Positions 53,303-62,794 of a stretch of DNA of 64,000 nt are shown in pieces. Position 1 is the stretch's first letter; each line of letters starts with the position of its first letter. Made by a program: the position numbers and the translations under genes. This DNA is from Deltaproteobacteria bacterium GWC2_55_46 (GTDB lineage Bacteria; Desulfobacterota; GWC2-55-46): contig LVEI03000001.1 in assembly GCA_001595385.3 (NCBI GenBank), forward strand, positions 1,641,501 to 1,705,500. Direction: 5' to 3'. The notes below the pieces were generated by a model. The model was given only the letters and a program-made list of their open reading frames with translations. It did not search any database and was not told the origin of the DNA.

Positions 53303-54391
53303 ATGAAGGTACTGGTAACTGGCGGCTGCGGTTTCCTCGGCTCTCACGTATGCGAGTTCTACGCCCAAAAGGGCGCTCAAGTCATATCTTACGACAATAT
53401 GACAAAGCACGAGCTTGCGAGGACCGGCTTTGCCGCGGACGAGGCAAGGGACTATAACCGGCAGTATCTCAGGTCGCTGGGTGTAAAGATGGTAAGGGCA
53501 GACGTTAGAGACCTTGAAGAGCTGCTTGACCACAGCCAGGGCTGCGGCTATATCGTCCATACGGCGGCCCAGCCGGCCATGACCATAAGCTCTGAAGAGC
53601 CTCTGCTGGACATCACGACCAATGTCATGGGCACCTTTAACGTCCTGGAGGCGGCGCGGAGGCTGAAGGTCCCCGCGGCATGCTGCGCGACGGTCCACGT
53701 CTACGGCAACAGGATAAACAACACGCTGAAAGAGGGGGTAAAGAGATATCTCAGGGAGCCGGAGAGCATAGACGAGGAGCTAAAGACCCTTGAAGGGACT
53801 CTAACGCCGCTTCACGCCTCAAAGGCCGCCGGTGACAGCTATGTAAGGGCATACGCGGACACATACGGGCTTAAGGCCGCGAGCTTCAGGCTTACCGGCA
53901 TCTACGGCACCCGGCAGTTCGGGGGAGAGGACCACGGATGGGTCGCCAACTTCTCCATCAGGAGCGTGCTGGGCCGGGCGATATCGATCTTCGGGACCGG
54001 CAAGCAGGTGAGGGACATCGTCTACGCCACAGATGTCTGCGAGGCCTTCGACGCCTTCTACAAGAGGCGAAAGCCCGGCGTCTACAACATAGGAGGCGGG
54101 GCGAAGACGGCGATATCTCTTTTGGAGTGCGTCGACCTGATCTCAGAGATAAACGGCTTCAGGCCGGAGGTGGAATTCCACGCGGAAAGGCACGGCGACC
54201 TTAAGTACTTCGTCTGCGACACCGGCAAAGCCGAACGAGAGCTTGGCTGGTCGCCGAAGGTGCTGCCGGAAGAGGGCGTTCAAAGGCTCATCGACTGGAT
54301 AAGGAGCGAAGCGCATATCTTCAATAAGGAAAAGGAGAGCGCTCATGAAGGCGATAGTTCTTGCGGCAGGCAGAGGCCGGCGTCTCGGTGA
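53303..54391 (+). CDS. Extended SDR sugar epimerase/dehydratase-like protein
   Basis: A 362-residue NAD-dependent sugar-nucleotide enzyme. VLVTGGCGFLGSHVCEFY is the NAD fold, then IVHTAAQPAMTISSEEP, NVMGTFNVLEAAR and ATVHVYGNR. At the usual YxxxK site the protein reads TPLHASKAAGD: the Lys is there, but the Tyr position (K minus 4) holds Leu. This could mean an altered mechanism, or a Tyr supplied from elsewhere. Similar layout is found in CDP-paratose/tyvelose and UDP-glucose 4-epimerases. GGAGG is 7 bases before ATG 53303. The 3' end overlaps the next gene by 47 bases. First gene of the polysaccharide cluster. Confidence 0.85.
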   Translation: MKVLVTGGCGFLGSHVCEFYAQKGAQVISYDNMTKHELARTGFAADEARDYNRQYLRSLGVKMVRADVRDLEELLDHSQGCGYIVHTAAQPAMTISSEEPLLDITTNVMGTFNVLEAARRLKVPAACCATVHVYGNRINNTLKEGVKRYLREPESIDEELKTLEGTLTPLHASKAAGDSYVRAYADTYGLKAASFRLTGIYGTRQFGGEDHGWVANFSIRSVLGRAISIFGTGKQVRDIVYATDVCEAFDAFYKRRKPGVYNIGGGAKTAISLLECVDLISEINGFRPEVEFHAERHGDLKYFVCDTGKAERELGWSPKVLPEEGVQRLIDWIRSEAHIFNKEKESAHEGDSSCGRQRPASR

Positions 54392-55082
54392 CATGCTGGG
54401 GAACAGGAACAAGTGCATGATACCCGTGAACCGGAGGCCTGTCATCGAGTACAGTTTTGGAAGTGTAGCCAACACGGAAGTGAAAGAGATGATAGTGGTG
54501 GTCGGCTTCCGCGCGGAAGAGATAATCAACACCTATGGGAACAATTACAAGGGCGTGCGGATAAAATACGTGGTCCAGCAGGAGCAGAAGGGCCTTGTTC
54601 ACGCGCTCGAATGCTCGGCGGCGATGCTCGACGGTGACGACTTCATACTCCTGCTTGGCGACGAGGTGCTTGTAAACCCCAGGCACCAGAAGCTTATCTC
54701 GGAGTTCAGGGGAGATAGCGCCATAGCCCTCTGCGGCGTTTTGAAGGTAGAGGACAGGAGCTTTATAAAGAGGACCTACAGCATACTGCACGATGAGAAG
54801 AATAAGGTATACAGGCTCATCGAGAAGCCGAGGAACCCGCTTAACGACCTGATGGGCACCGGCGATTGCGTATTCAGGAACGAGATACTCTCGTATATAG
54901 AATTTACCCCGGCGCACCACGAGCGCAAGGAGAAGGAGCTCCCGGACCTTATCCAGTGCGCCATAGATGACGGCAAGCTCGTGAGGTCTTTTACTATCTG
55001 CGACAGGTACACGAACATAAACACGCCTGAAGACGTCACGCTGGCGGAGAGTTTTTTCAATGAAAGTGGCTGTTATATCTGA
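54345..55082 (+). CDS. Sugar-phosphate nucleotidyltransferase
   Basis: A 245-residue GT-A-like nucleotidyltransferase that should charge a sugar-1-phosphate with an NTP. It opens with AIVLAAGRGRRLGDMLGNRNKCMIPV, the phosphate-binding loop with the catalytic Arg and Lys, has LLLGDEVLV for metal binding and ends INTPEDVTLAESFF. The substrate cannot be told. It overlaps the epimerase by 47 bases and the GT4 by 23, so the three are translationally coupled. Confidence 0.9.
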   Translation: MKAIVLAAGRGRRLGDMLGNRNKCMIPVNRRPVIEYSFGSVANTEVKEMIVVVGFRAEEIINTYGNNYKGVRIKYVVQQEQKGLVHALECSAAMLDGDDFILLLGDEVLVNPRHQKLISEFRGDSAIALCGVLKVEDRSFIKRTYSILHDEKNKVYRLIEKPRNPLNDLMGTGDCVFRNEILSYIEFTPAHHERKEKELPDLIQCAIDDGKLVRSFTICDRYTNINTPEDVTLAESFFNESGCYI

Positions 55083-56334
55083 TTCCCTGCCCGGCTATCA
55101 CCGTTTGTGGAGCGGCGCAGAGATAATCGCCGAGACACTGGCGGAGATGCTTGACGGCAACGGCTGCATGGCCTTCTGCGTGACGGCCCCGTTTGATAAA
55201 AAACCCGCGAAAGGCGGGATAGAGGTCCTTGAAGTGAAGACACCGCTCAAAAGGTTCGGTGCGATCTCAAGGAACTTCCCCGTTGATATAGGCGCGATAC
55301 GGGGCGTCTACAGGGTGTTAAAGATGAAGAGGCCGGACATAGTGCATATAAACGCGAAGTACCTATTCCTCCCGGCTGTCGTAGCCTCCTGGCGGCTTGG
55401 CATCCCGGTAGTATTCACGGTGCCAGACTACTTTATCTTCTGCCCCACGACCTTCATAAGAAGGCCCGACGGAAGAAGCTGCGAGAGCTACCATGGCAAG
55501 GACTGCCACAACTGCCTCACGCTCCTCGGCGAAGGGTTTCTTAAAAAGATGGTAAGCGCGGTTCCCGCCGTTTTTACGCGAAGCCTGCTGGCGTTGAGGG
55601 CAAAGGGCTTCGACTATATTCTCAGGAAGCTCCCGGCTTACGTGGTCCTCTCCGAATCTTCAAAGGAGAGGCTCGTCCGTTATGGCATCCCTGAAGAGAA
55701 GGTAAGGCTCATCTACCACTACCGCCTTGCGGCCCCGGAGGAGACGAAAGAGGAGATAACCAACCCTTCAGCCGTTTTCGTCGGCTGGCTCACCGAGGAA
55801 AACGGGGTCGATGTGCTCGTGAGGGCCTTCATAAAGGCTCAAAAAGAGCTGCCGGAGGCGAGGCTCTATCTCATCGGCACGGGCAAGGAGGGATTCATAA
55901 AAGGACTAAAGCGCGAGGTAGCTGAGGCGGGCATCAATGGGAAGGTCGTCTTCCTGGGCAAGAAGGAAAATAGCGAAGCGCTTTCAATAATATCGAAATG
56001 CGATGTGACCGTAGCGCCCCACCAGTGGCCAAAGGAGTTCGGCCCGGTGATATTGATAGAGGCCCTTGCCATGGGCAAGCCCGTCATAGCGAGCCGCATA
56101 GGGGCGACCGATGAATTCGTATCGGACGGAGAAAACGGCTTTCTCGTGGACGATTACAGGAGCCCGGCGGCCTTTGCGGAAAAGCTCGCGCTGCTATTGT
56201 CTGACAGAAGGCTGGCAAGGGAGATGGGCGGCAGGCACAAAGGCAGGACAGGGTTCGTAAGGGACGACTCATCGTCGAGGAAGATGAAAGAGCTATACCG
56301 TTCGCTGCTGGCCAGGCATGAAAAGGCTGGTTAG
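55060..56334 (+). CDS. Family 4 glycosyltransferase
   Basis: A 424-residue GT-B enzyme. The N-terminal part has SGAEIIAETLAEML and a Cys-containing insert (FCPTTFIRRPDGRSCESYHGKDCHNC, written here in pieces as C-x-S-Y near 140-150), which is common in a subset of GT4 enzymes. The donor-binding half has VFVGWLTEENGVDVLVRAF and the EX7E motif in EFGPVILIEALAMGKPVI. It adds a sugar to a lipid-linked or protein acceptor; neither substrate is known. It overlaps the next gene by 17 bases. Confidence 0.88.
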   Translation: MKVAVISDSLPGYHRLWSGAEIIAETLAEMLDGNGCMAFCVTAPFDKKPAKGGIEVLEVKTPLKRFGAISRNFPVDIGAIRGVYRVLKMKRPDIVHINAKYLFLPAVVASWRLGIPVVFTVPDYFIFCPTTFIRRPDGRSCESYHGKDCHNCLTLLGEGFLKKMVSAVPAVFTRSLLALRAKGFDYILRKLPAYVVLSESSKERLVRYGIPEEKVRLIYHYRLAAPEETKEEITNPSAVFVGWLTEENGVDVLVRAFIKAQKELPEARLYLIGTGKEGFIKGLKREVAEAGINGKVVFLGKKENSEALSIISKCDVTVAPHQWPKEFGPVILIEALAMGKPVIASRIGATDEFVSDGENGFLVDDYRSPAAFAEKLALLLSDRRLAREMGGRHKGRTGFVRDDSSSRKMKELYRSLLARHEKAG

Positions 56335-57448
56335 CGTACAGAGAAAAGGTGAACGGACCTACAGGGAGCTTATGCTCTCGATCGTCAACGGGCTTGGGCT
56401 CAAGGTTTATTTTCGGCAGGCACGCAAGGTACTCATAAAGCCGAACCTTGTGACCTCAAAGAGCTCTGCGGAAGGCGTTACCGTAGACCTCGAACTGATA
56501 AAGAGCCTGGTCGAGCTCTTAAATGAAGAGTCGAAGGCGGAGATAGTGGTGGGCGAGGCGGCCCTCGTCAACACAGAGGATGTCTTTAAAGACCTTGGCG
56601 TTTACGGGCTTGAGGCCGCTGGGTGCAGGGTCGAAAACCTCGAAAAAGGCGAATGGGTCGAGGTCAGGCCGCCATACTCCCTTCTCTTCGAGAAGCTGCT
56701 AGTGCCGAGGAGAGCCTTTGAAAGCGACCTCATAATCGACATGAGCAAGATGAAGACGCACGAGCTCACGGGGGTCAGTTTAGGGCTCAAGAACTTCTTC
56801 GGCCTTCTTTCGCAAGGCGGCAGGAGATACGCGCACATGAACGGCGTCAACAAGGGGATAGTAGATATCTATTCGTACTTCGAAAAGGAGAAAAAGGTGA
56901 TATCGATAATTGACGGACTGATCGCGCTTTCGGGAAGATCAGGCCCCATTATCGGAAAACCGATAGAGATGGACTGTGTCGTAGCCAGCACGAATGCCGT
57001 ACTCGCGGATGCCGCGGCGGCCCGCATAATGGGCGCCGACCCCGCCGCTATCGGGCACATAAGGCTCGCCTCAGAGGTCATGGGTATCGATCTAAGCGAG
57101 GCAGCCTCCGATTACGGCGCTCCAGAGGCCGATTTCGACCTGCCGCTTTTGCCGGATGAAAGGCCGTTCAGGATAAATCTATGGGTGCATCATAAATTCC
57201 ACAAATATCCGGTGCAGAAAGACTCAAGCCTGTGTACCTCGTGCACCCGGTGCGAGAGCATCTGCCCGAAGGGGATCGTCACAATAGAAAATGGCAACTT
57301 TGATTATAAAAGAGACGAATGCGTGCATTGCCTCTGCTGCGTGGAGGCATGCAACACTGGAGCTATAACCTCAAGGATGAAGAACGAGTACCTGTTCAGG
57401 GCGCTCAAAAGGGGCTGGAAGACGATAAAGGCGTACAAGGACCAATAG
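56318..57448 (+). CDS. DUF362 protein with a two-cluster ferredoxin domain
   Basis: A 376-residue protein. Residues ~1-285 are DUF362 (VLIKPNLVTSKSSAEGVT, IVVGEAALV, DMSKMKTHELTGVSLGLKNFFGLL, where Lys and Asn residues are conserved). The C-terminal part holds two [4Fe-4S] sites, CTSCTRCESICPKG and CVHCLCCVEACNTG. DUF362 proteins are of unsettled function. Placed between a GT4 and three radical SAM genes, it is a natural candidate to supply electrons to them; this is inferred from position only. Confidence 0.88.
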   Translation: MKRLVSVQRKGERTYRELMLSIVNGLGLKVYFRQARKVLIKPNLVTSKSSAEGVTVDLELIKSLVELLNEESKAEIVVGEAALVNTEDVFKDLGVYGLEAAGCRVENLEKGEWVEVRPPYSLLFEKLLVPRRAFESDLIIDMSKMKTHELTGVSLGLKNFFGLLSQGGRRYAHMNGVNKGIVDIYSYFEKEKKVISIIDGLIALSGRSGPIIGKPIEMDCVVASTNAVLADAAAARIMGADPAAIGHIRLASEVMGIDLSEAASDYGAPEADFDLPLLPDERPFRINLWVHHKFHKYPVQKDSSLCTSCTRCESICPKGIVTIENGNFDYKRDECVHCLCCVEACNTGAITSRMKNEYLFRALKRGWKTIKAYKDQ

Positions 57449-57470
57449 ATTCCGCAATGGGGAGAGATCG

Positions 57471-58706
57471 ATGAAATACGACGTAAACACCGTGAACAAG
57501 ATGATCATGGGGACAGGCTATCTCTACAAGAACAAGCTCATCCGGGTCATCAATAACCACAAGCACGTCCTGCAGCTTCTGCGTCTGGGAAAGTTCAGAA
57601 GGGCCTTGAATTTGCTGAATACGATATATTTTGTCCCCGGCGGCGAAGGATCGATGTCGCTTGCGTACAAGCTGGGCTTGAGTAAGCTCATCACCCGGTT
57701 CCCTCAGCTTGCCCCGGTCCCCCGGTATATAGAGATAGAGGTAACTACCGTATGCGACAAGAAGTGCGTTTTCTGCGAGCACACGCATTGGGAAAAAGGC
57801 AGCCAGGAGATATCTCACCTCAAGTTCGACCAGTTCAGGGATATGACCGGCCAGCTGCCGAACGTCAGGTGGGTAAACCTTACTGGCGAGGGTTCCGCCT
57901 TTCTCAACAGGGACTACTTCAAAATGCTCAGGCACCTTCGCGAGAAGTACGACACATCCTTATACCTCGTCGACCATCTGAGCGACCTTGGCAAAGAAGA
58001 GCTCGACGAGCTCATCGACCTCGTTGACGGCATATATATCTCGATAGACGGGGCTACAAAGCAGACCTACGAGAAGATAAAGGTCGGCTGCTCGTTCGAC
58101 AAGGTCATCGACAACCTCAAATACATAATAAAGAGGAAGAGGGAGCTTGGGCGCTACAAGCCCGACCTCAATATCAGGTACGTGATAATAAAGGACAACC
58201 TGCATGAGGTGCCGGCGTTCATAGACCTCATAAACTCGATAGCCACAAGGGACGACATCGATGTAGGCATGATCAACTTCACGGGGCTGCTTTACTTCGA
58301 TGGCGTAAAGGAATGGTATGTCGACCAGTTCCCCGAGGAGATAGTGGAAGAGGTCAGGAAGAGGGTCAACGACGGGGTCTTCTTCAGGTTTGAGCATTGT
58401 ATAGACGACTTCAACCCGCCGCCCGACAAATGCTACTACTGGATGGAGCCATACATAATGATGGGCGGCTACGTCATGCCGTGCTGCTCGGTCATGATGA
58501 GCGACCAGCGCAAATTTCTCCGGGAGAACGCCTTCGGGAACGTATTCGAGCAGGACTTCAAGAGCATCTGGAACTCGAAGAGGTACAAGGCCTTCAGGAA
58601 GACGATCACCGACCCTAAAGCGCCGGTCCCGGTCCTTTGCGCCGGGTGCAGGGGGTTCAATACGAAAGAGCGCGTGAAAAAATACGGGATAGCGGAAGGC
58701 ATCTGA
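57471..58706 (+). CDS. Radical SAM / SPASM-like protein (first of three)
   Basis: A 411-residue enzyme. About 85 N-terminal residues (helical, basic) precede EIEVTTVCDKKCVFCEHTHW, with the CX3CX2C site. TGEGSAFLNRDYFKML and YISIDGATKQTYEKI are barrel motifs. The C-terminal part has CYYWMEPYIMMGGYVMPCCS and PVLCAGCRGFN, cysteines that may hold an auxiliary cluster (SPASM/twitch). Substrate unknown; no precursor peptide gene was found next to it, and context suggests a sugar or lipid-linked substrate. GGGGAGAG precedes ATG. Confidence 0.88.
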   Translation: MKYDVNTVNKMIMGTGYLYKNKLIRVINNHKHVLQLLRLGKFRRALNLLNTIYFVPGGEGSMSLAYKLGLSKLITRFPQLAPVPRYIEIEVTTVCDKKCVFCEHTHWEKGSQEISHLKFDQFRDMTGQLPNVRWVNLTGEGSAFLNRDYFKMLRHLREKYDTSLYLVDHLSDLGKEELDELIDLVDGIYISIDGATKQTYEKIKVGCSFDKVIDNLKYIIKRKRELGRYKPDLNIRYVIIKDNLHEVPAFIDLINSIATRDDIDVGMINFTGLLYFDGVKEWYVDQFPEEIVEEVRKRVNDGVFFRFEHCIDDFNPPPDKCYYWMEPYIMMGGYVMPCCSVMMSDQRKFLRENAFGNVFEQDFKSIWNSKRYKAFRKTITDPKAPVPVLCAGCRGFNTKERVKKYGIAEGI

Positions 58707-60125
58707 GTGATAAGGAGGAATCTCGCATATACTTCCGCGGGGGAGGCGGCATCCAAGGCGATAATCTTCGTGCTCTTCGTATATCTCGCAAAAAAGCTTG
58801 GCCCGCTCGATTACGGTTATTTTAGCCTCGCTGTGACCTTTTATCTCATGGGACGGACTATCTCGCTCAATTCACTCGACATGCACGGCATACGCCTTAT
58901 TTCAAGCCTCAGGGACGACGCCGGTATAAGGAGCGTTTTGAGCGACATCAATATGCTCCGGGCGCTCTTCTCTATCGTCGTCTGCGTTACGCTGACGGCA
59001 GCGATATTCTTCCTCTACGAGGAGAGAGCGGTGCGCTGGATAACTATCGGTTTTACTCTCTGCCTTATCCCGGCTACTTTTATAAGCGAATGGTTCTTTA
59101 ACGGGCGGCAGCTCATGTTCTACTCCGCGCTCTCACAGGTGGGCAGCTGGACGTCTTTCATGGCCCTGGTCCTGCTGGCCCCGAGGCTGTCCGAGACATA
59201 TTCATACTACCTGCCCGCGGCCTTTTTCGCATCGCTCGCCCTTATGGCCGTGGCGATGCACATCGTGATGAGGAAACTCGTCGGGGGCTTCACGTACCGG
59301 TTCAGCCTGAAGGAGGCAAGTTCGATATTCATGGAGACAGGGTATATAAACCTCGTCAACATCTTCGGCTACCTTATAAACTCGGCTGGCATTCTTGTAT
59401 TGAGCTTCTCGAACTCCCCTGACCTTGGCTATTACGCGGTCGCTCTCCAGATCTGCACCATGCTGATACTCGGCGGCAGCGTTATATACCGGGTCACGCT
59501 GCCGCACCTCAATACCGTATGGCGCGAATCAGAGAGCGAATTCAACGGCAAGGTCGGTTTCGTGACCAGGCTCCTTGGCTTTGCGGCAATCGTCGCGGTC
59601 TTCTATCTCCTGGCCTACAGCGAACCCTTTATCCGGGCCTTCTGGGGGGCTGAGTATCTCAGGGTGGCCCCGGTAGTCAAGGTCCTGAGCGTCATCATCT
59701 TTTTCGGGTATTACATGATGGGCTTTGCGCAGGGGCTTTTTATCCTCGGCAAGGACAGGCTCCTGATGAAGATATATCTATTCCAGCTCGCGCTTACTCT
59801 TGCGCTGACCGCTGGCATGTTCAGGTACTTCGGCCTCATGGGTGTAGCCGCCGCGCTGTCCATCTCCTACTTCGTCGGCTTCATAGTCTTTATGGCGAGC
59901 TTCCACAGGTCCGGCAATTATGAATGGCGGCACGCGCTCAAGGTGATGGTATCAGGAGGTCTTTTGATAACCTTCCTTTATTGGGCCTTTGACGGGAATA
60001 TCCCGTTTGCGTTCATCCTTATCTTCCCTGCCGTCTACTTCGCGGCTTGCGTCCTTCTAAAGGTAATGAGCCTGGCTGACCTCAAGATGATATTCCCGGG
60101 GCGGCCGCTAACGCTCGGCAAATAA
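58707..60125 (+). CDS. Wzx-like polysaccharide flippase (MATE/MVF superfamily)
   Basis: A 472-residue protein with about 12-14 membrane helices; it opens SAGEAASKAIIFVLFVYLAKKLGPLDYGYFSLAV, the usual first helix pair of polysaccharide exporters. It should flip a lipid-linked oligosaccharide to the periplasm. The start is GTG, directly after the previous stop (TGA-GTG). No polymerase (Wzy) or chain-length protein is visible before the window ends. Confidence 0.88.
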   Translation: MIRRNLAYTSAGEAASKAIIFVLFVYLAKKLGPLDYGYFSLAVTFYLMGRTISLNSLDMHGIRLISSLRDDAGIRSVLSDINMLRALFSIVVCVTLTAAIFFLYEERAVRWITIGFTLCLIPATFISEWFFNGRQLMFYSALSQVGSWTSFMALVLLAPRLSETYSYYLPAAFFASLALMAVAMHIVMRKLVGGFTYRFSLKEASSIFMETGYINLVNIFGYLINSAGILVLSFSNSPDLGYYAVALQICTMLILGGSVIYRVTLPHLNTVWRESESEFNGKVGFVTRLLGFAAIVAVFYLLAYSEPFIRAFWGAEYLRVAPVVKVLSVIIFFGYYMMGFAQGLFILGKDRLLMKIYLFQLALTLALTAGMFRYFGLMGVAAALSISYFVGFIVFMASFHRSGNYEWRHALKVMVSGGLLITFLYWAFDGNIPFAFILIFPAVYFAACVLLKVMSLADLKMIFPGRPLTLGK

Positions 60126-60140
60126 TAGCAGGCAGGTGCG

Positions 60141-61307
60141 ATGAGAAGATTGAAAAGAAAGGTGTTGAACGCGGAAAGGGCGCTCTTCCAGAAGGTGAAG
60201 AAGAGCGTCCTCGGCCTCCATTACGCCCTCGGCATCACCAGGGCGCTTCCGCCTGTGTCGTGCCAGATAGAGATAACGACCGTATGCAACTACAACTGCG
60301 TCATGTGTAACAGGAACTTCGTGGACAAGGGGCGGAAAAACAGGATGATGAGCGTCGAAGAGTTCAGGCAAGTCCTCTCCCACCTGCCGCGGAGCATCAG
60401 GCACATCTTTTTCATGGGGCAGATGGGGGACGCCTTTTGCCACCCCGGGTTCTACGAGATGCTCGACCATGCCTCTGACAGGGGCTACCAGATATCGATT
60501 GCCACAAACGGCGAGCGATTGACGAGGGAACGGACGGAGAGGCTGGCGAAATACAACCTGTGGCGGCTCCACGTCTCCCTCGATTCGATTGACGAGGAGA
60601 CCTATTCTACCATCCGCGGTGGCAGCATCGCGAAGATCATCGAGAACCTGAGATTCTTTAAAGACAGGAACCCGAACACATCCCTCTTTCTCGCGATGGT
60701 CCTCATGAAGGACAACGTGGGCGGCATGGACAGGTTCCTCGATACGGCGAAGGGATTGAAGGCCGACCTCATCATCCTCCAGATGATGATCCCCTTCAGC
60801 AGCGAGATATGGGCGGAGCAGAGCCTTTATAACGACGCCGGTGCCTTACGGAGCATGGCAAAGGTGGTGAAGCGGCATAGAGAGGGGTCCGGGCTTAGCT
60901 TCGGCAGGGGCGGCGGGTCGGATAACTGGAGCTTCCAGCCCTCAAACGGGCTATGCGAGAGCGCCTTTTCCATCCCCCAGATAATGGTCAACGGAGATGT
61001 GGTCCCATGCTGCATGGTCTCGAACGCAGAAGAGGAGTTTACCGCCGGCGTGCCTTTCAGGATCAACCCCGGCAACTATGTTGTCGGCAACGTGATAACC
61101 CACCCTCTGATGGCGGTCTGGAACAACAGGAAGATAAAACAGATCAGGAAAGAGATAATCAAGGCGCATAGATTCTACAGACGCGTTGATGGCGGCTGCC
61201 CGGTCAAAGGGATAGAAGGCTTCGCGGAGATAAAAAGAGGGGTCCCCGGGCAGAGCGGTTTCGATTACTGCAAGGTATGCGCCCTAAGATGGCAGGTTGG
61301 AGGATGA
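60141..61307 (+). CDS. Radical SAM / SPASM-like protein (second of three)
   Basis: A 388-residue enzyme with a ~40-residue basic N-terminus. The radical SAM site is EITTVCNYNCVMCNRNF (CX3CX2C), followed by FMGQMGDAFCHPGF, ISIATNGERLT and HVSLDSIDEETYSTIRGG. C-terminal cysteines lie in GLCESAFSIPQIMVNGDVVPCC, GGCPVKG and DYCKVCALRW, a SPASM-like set. It differs enough from the first (57471) to act on another substrate or step. Stop is 1 base before the third. Confidence 0.88.
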   Translation: MRRLKRKVLNAERALFQKVKKSVLGLHYALGITRALPPVSCQIEITTVCNYNCVMCNRNFVDKGRKNRMMSVEEFRQVLSHLPRSIRHIFFMGQMGDAFCHPGFYEMLDHASDRGYQISIATNGERLTRERTERLAKYNLWRLHVSLDSIDEETYSTIRGGSIAKIIENLRFFKDRNPNTSLFLAMVLMKDNVGGMDRFLDTAKGLKADLIILQMMIPFSSEIWAEQSLYNDAGALRSMAKVVKRHREGSGLSFGRGGGSDNWSFQPSNGLCESAFSIPQIMVNGDVVPCCMVSNAEEEFTAGVPFRINPGNYVVGNVITHPLMAVWNNRKIKQIRKEIIKAHRFYRRVDGGCPVKGIEGFAEIKRGVPGQSGFDYCKVCALRWQVGG

Positions 61308-61308
61308 T

Positions 61309-62793
61309 TTGAAGGTCCTATTCATCTATCCGGACGACGGTTTCACGGGAAGGAACAGGTTTCACAGGGGTGTTGCCCAGCTCTCGGCCTGTCTCAAGGC
61401 GAACGGCTTTGACGTAGGACTGCTGCACATATCTGACGAGTCGATCGCTCCTCAGGTTTTCCTCGACAGGGTGAGGGCGCATAAGCCGGATATGCTGGCC
61501 TATTCGTCGATCACTACCCAGTATCCGGCTGTAAGGAGGTTTGCGGGGCTTACAAGGGGGCTCAAGATACACACCATCTACGGCGGCATACACCCGACGA
61601 TAGCCCCTGATGAGTCTATCGAAACACCTGGCATAGACGCCATCTGCAAGGGCGAGGGCGACGAGGCGATAGTCGAGTACGCCAGGGCCTTTGAAAGCGG
61701 CGGAGATATAACATCCGTTCATAACTTCTGGGTCAGGCAGGGGGAGAAGGTCTACAGGAACCAGGTCCACCCGCTTGTGACAGACCTCGACAAGCTGCCG
61801 TTCCCGGACTTCGAGCTTTTCAGGTATGACAAGCTCGATGAGTACGTCTATCTGAAATCGGCCTTCGTCATGTGCTCGAGAGGGTGCCTCTTCAACTGCA
61901 GCTACTGCTGCAACCACCAGCTAAGGGAGCTCTACCCCAACAAAAAGAAGTACCTGAGGTTCAGAGGCGTTGAGAACGTCATAAGGGAGATAGAGAGCCT
62001 GAGGGAGAAATATCCGAACATCTCAAAGATAAGGTTCGGGGACGACACGCTCGCCCAGGACAAGGATTGGTTCAGGGAGCTTGTGAGGGAGTACAAGAAA
62101 AGGGTGGCGCTTCCCTTTTCGACCAACGACAGGGTAAACAATATCAACGAGGAGACGGTCGCCCTTTATAAAGAGGCCGGTTGTTTCTGCGTTGATATGG
62201 GCATAGAGAGCGGGAACGACTACATACGGAACAGTCTTTTTGACAGGCACGTATCGAAGGAGAAGATGATAAAGGCCTTTCACCTGCTCGAGAAAAACGG
62301 GATACAGACAGGCTCGTTCAATATAATCGGCGCGCCCGGCGAGACCGTCTCGACAGTACTCGAAACGGTAAAGCTCAACGCGATATGCAGGCCGACGACC
62401 AGCGTGAACTCATATCTGTTCCCCTTCCCAGGTTCGAAGATACTCTCGATATGCGATGAACGGGGGCTCGAGATCACAGGGCTCAAGAAGAGCCAGGTAG
62501 AGCGTCCGACCATAAGGCTCAAGACCGCCACCGAAGAAGAGTTGGTCTTCGGCTTCAATTACTTCAGGACCCTTACGAGGCTCTATAAGTCCCTCTACAG
62601 GTTGGGTTGGGCCGGGGGAAGGCTTGCCTCTGTTGCGGATACGGCCATCTGCTCACCATACTTCCCATACCGGTTCTTTAACCTCATATATCTCAACAAG
62701 GCCGCGGTCTACTCTGAAAGATACCCAAGGCTTGTGGGCTTCGCAAAGAAGATATACCGGCGATACAAGCTCCTTTTCAATAAGGCGAAGTAG
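61309..62793 (+). CDS. B12-binding-type radical SAM protein (third of three)
   Basis: A 494-residue protein starting at TTG 61309 (MKVLFIYPDDG), 5 bases after GGAGG. Residues 1-150 resemble the cobalamin-binding fold of class B radical SAM enzymes (LSACLKANGFDVGLLHI, DMLAYSSITTQYPAV, YGGIHPTIAPDE), but the His of a DxHxxG site was not seen. The cluster site is MCSRGCLFNCSYCCNH (CX3CX2C). FGDDTLAQDKDWF, CVDMGIESGNDYIRNSL and SFNIIGAPGETVSTVLETV follow. Such enzymes methylate or rearrange lipids, sugars and cofactors. Substrate unknown. Confidence 0.87.
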   Translation: MKVLFIYPDDGFTGRNRFHRGVAQLSACLKANGFDVGLLHISDESIAPQVFLDRVRAHKPDMLAYSSITTQYPAVRRFAGLTRGLKIHTIYGGIHPTIAPDESIETPGIDAICKGEGDEAIVEYARAFESGGDITSVHNFWVRQGEKVYRNQVHPLVTDLDKLPFPDFELFRYDKLDEYVYLKSAFVMCSRGCLFNCSYCCNHQLRELYPNKKKYLRFRGVENVIREIESLREKYPNISKIRFGDDTLAQDKDWFRELVREYKKRVALPFSTNDRVNNINEETVALYKEAGCFCVDMGIESGNDYIRNSLFDRHVSKEKMIKAFHLLEKNGIQTGSFNIIGAPGETVSTVLETVKLNAICRPTTSVNSYLFPFPGSKILSICDERGLEITGLKKSQVERPTIRLKTATEEELVFGFNYFRTLTRLYKSLYRLGWAGGRLASVADTAICSPYFPYRFFNLIYLNKAAVYSERYPRLVGFAKKIYRRYKLLFNKAK

Positions 62794-62794
62794 C

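Noticed and set aside
61184-61200. A fourth TGATGGCGGC in the second radical SAM gene
   Set aside because: It is in coding sequence (VDGGC) and does not have the paired flanks of the leader hairpins.
60141-61307. RiPP (peptide-modifying) cluster based on the SPASM proteins
   Set aside because: No short precursor ORF, peptidase or peptide exporter was found among the genes; the glycan context is stronger.
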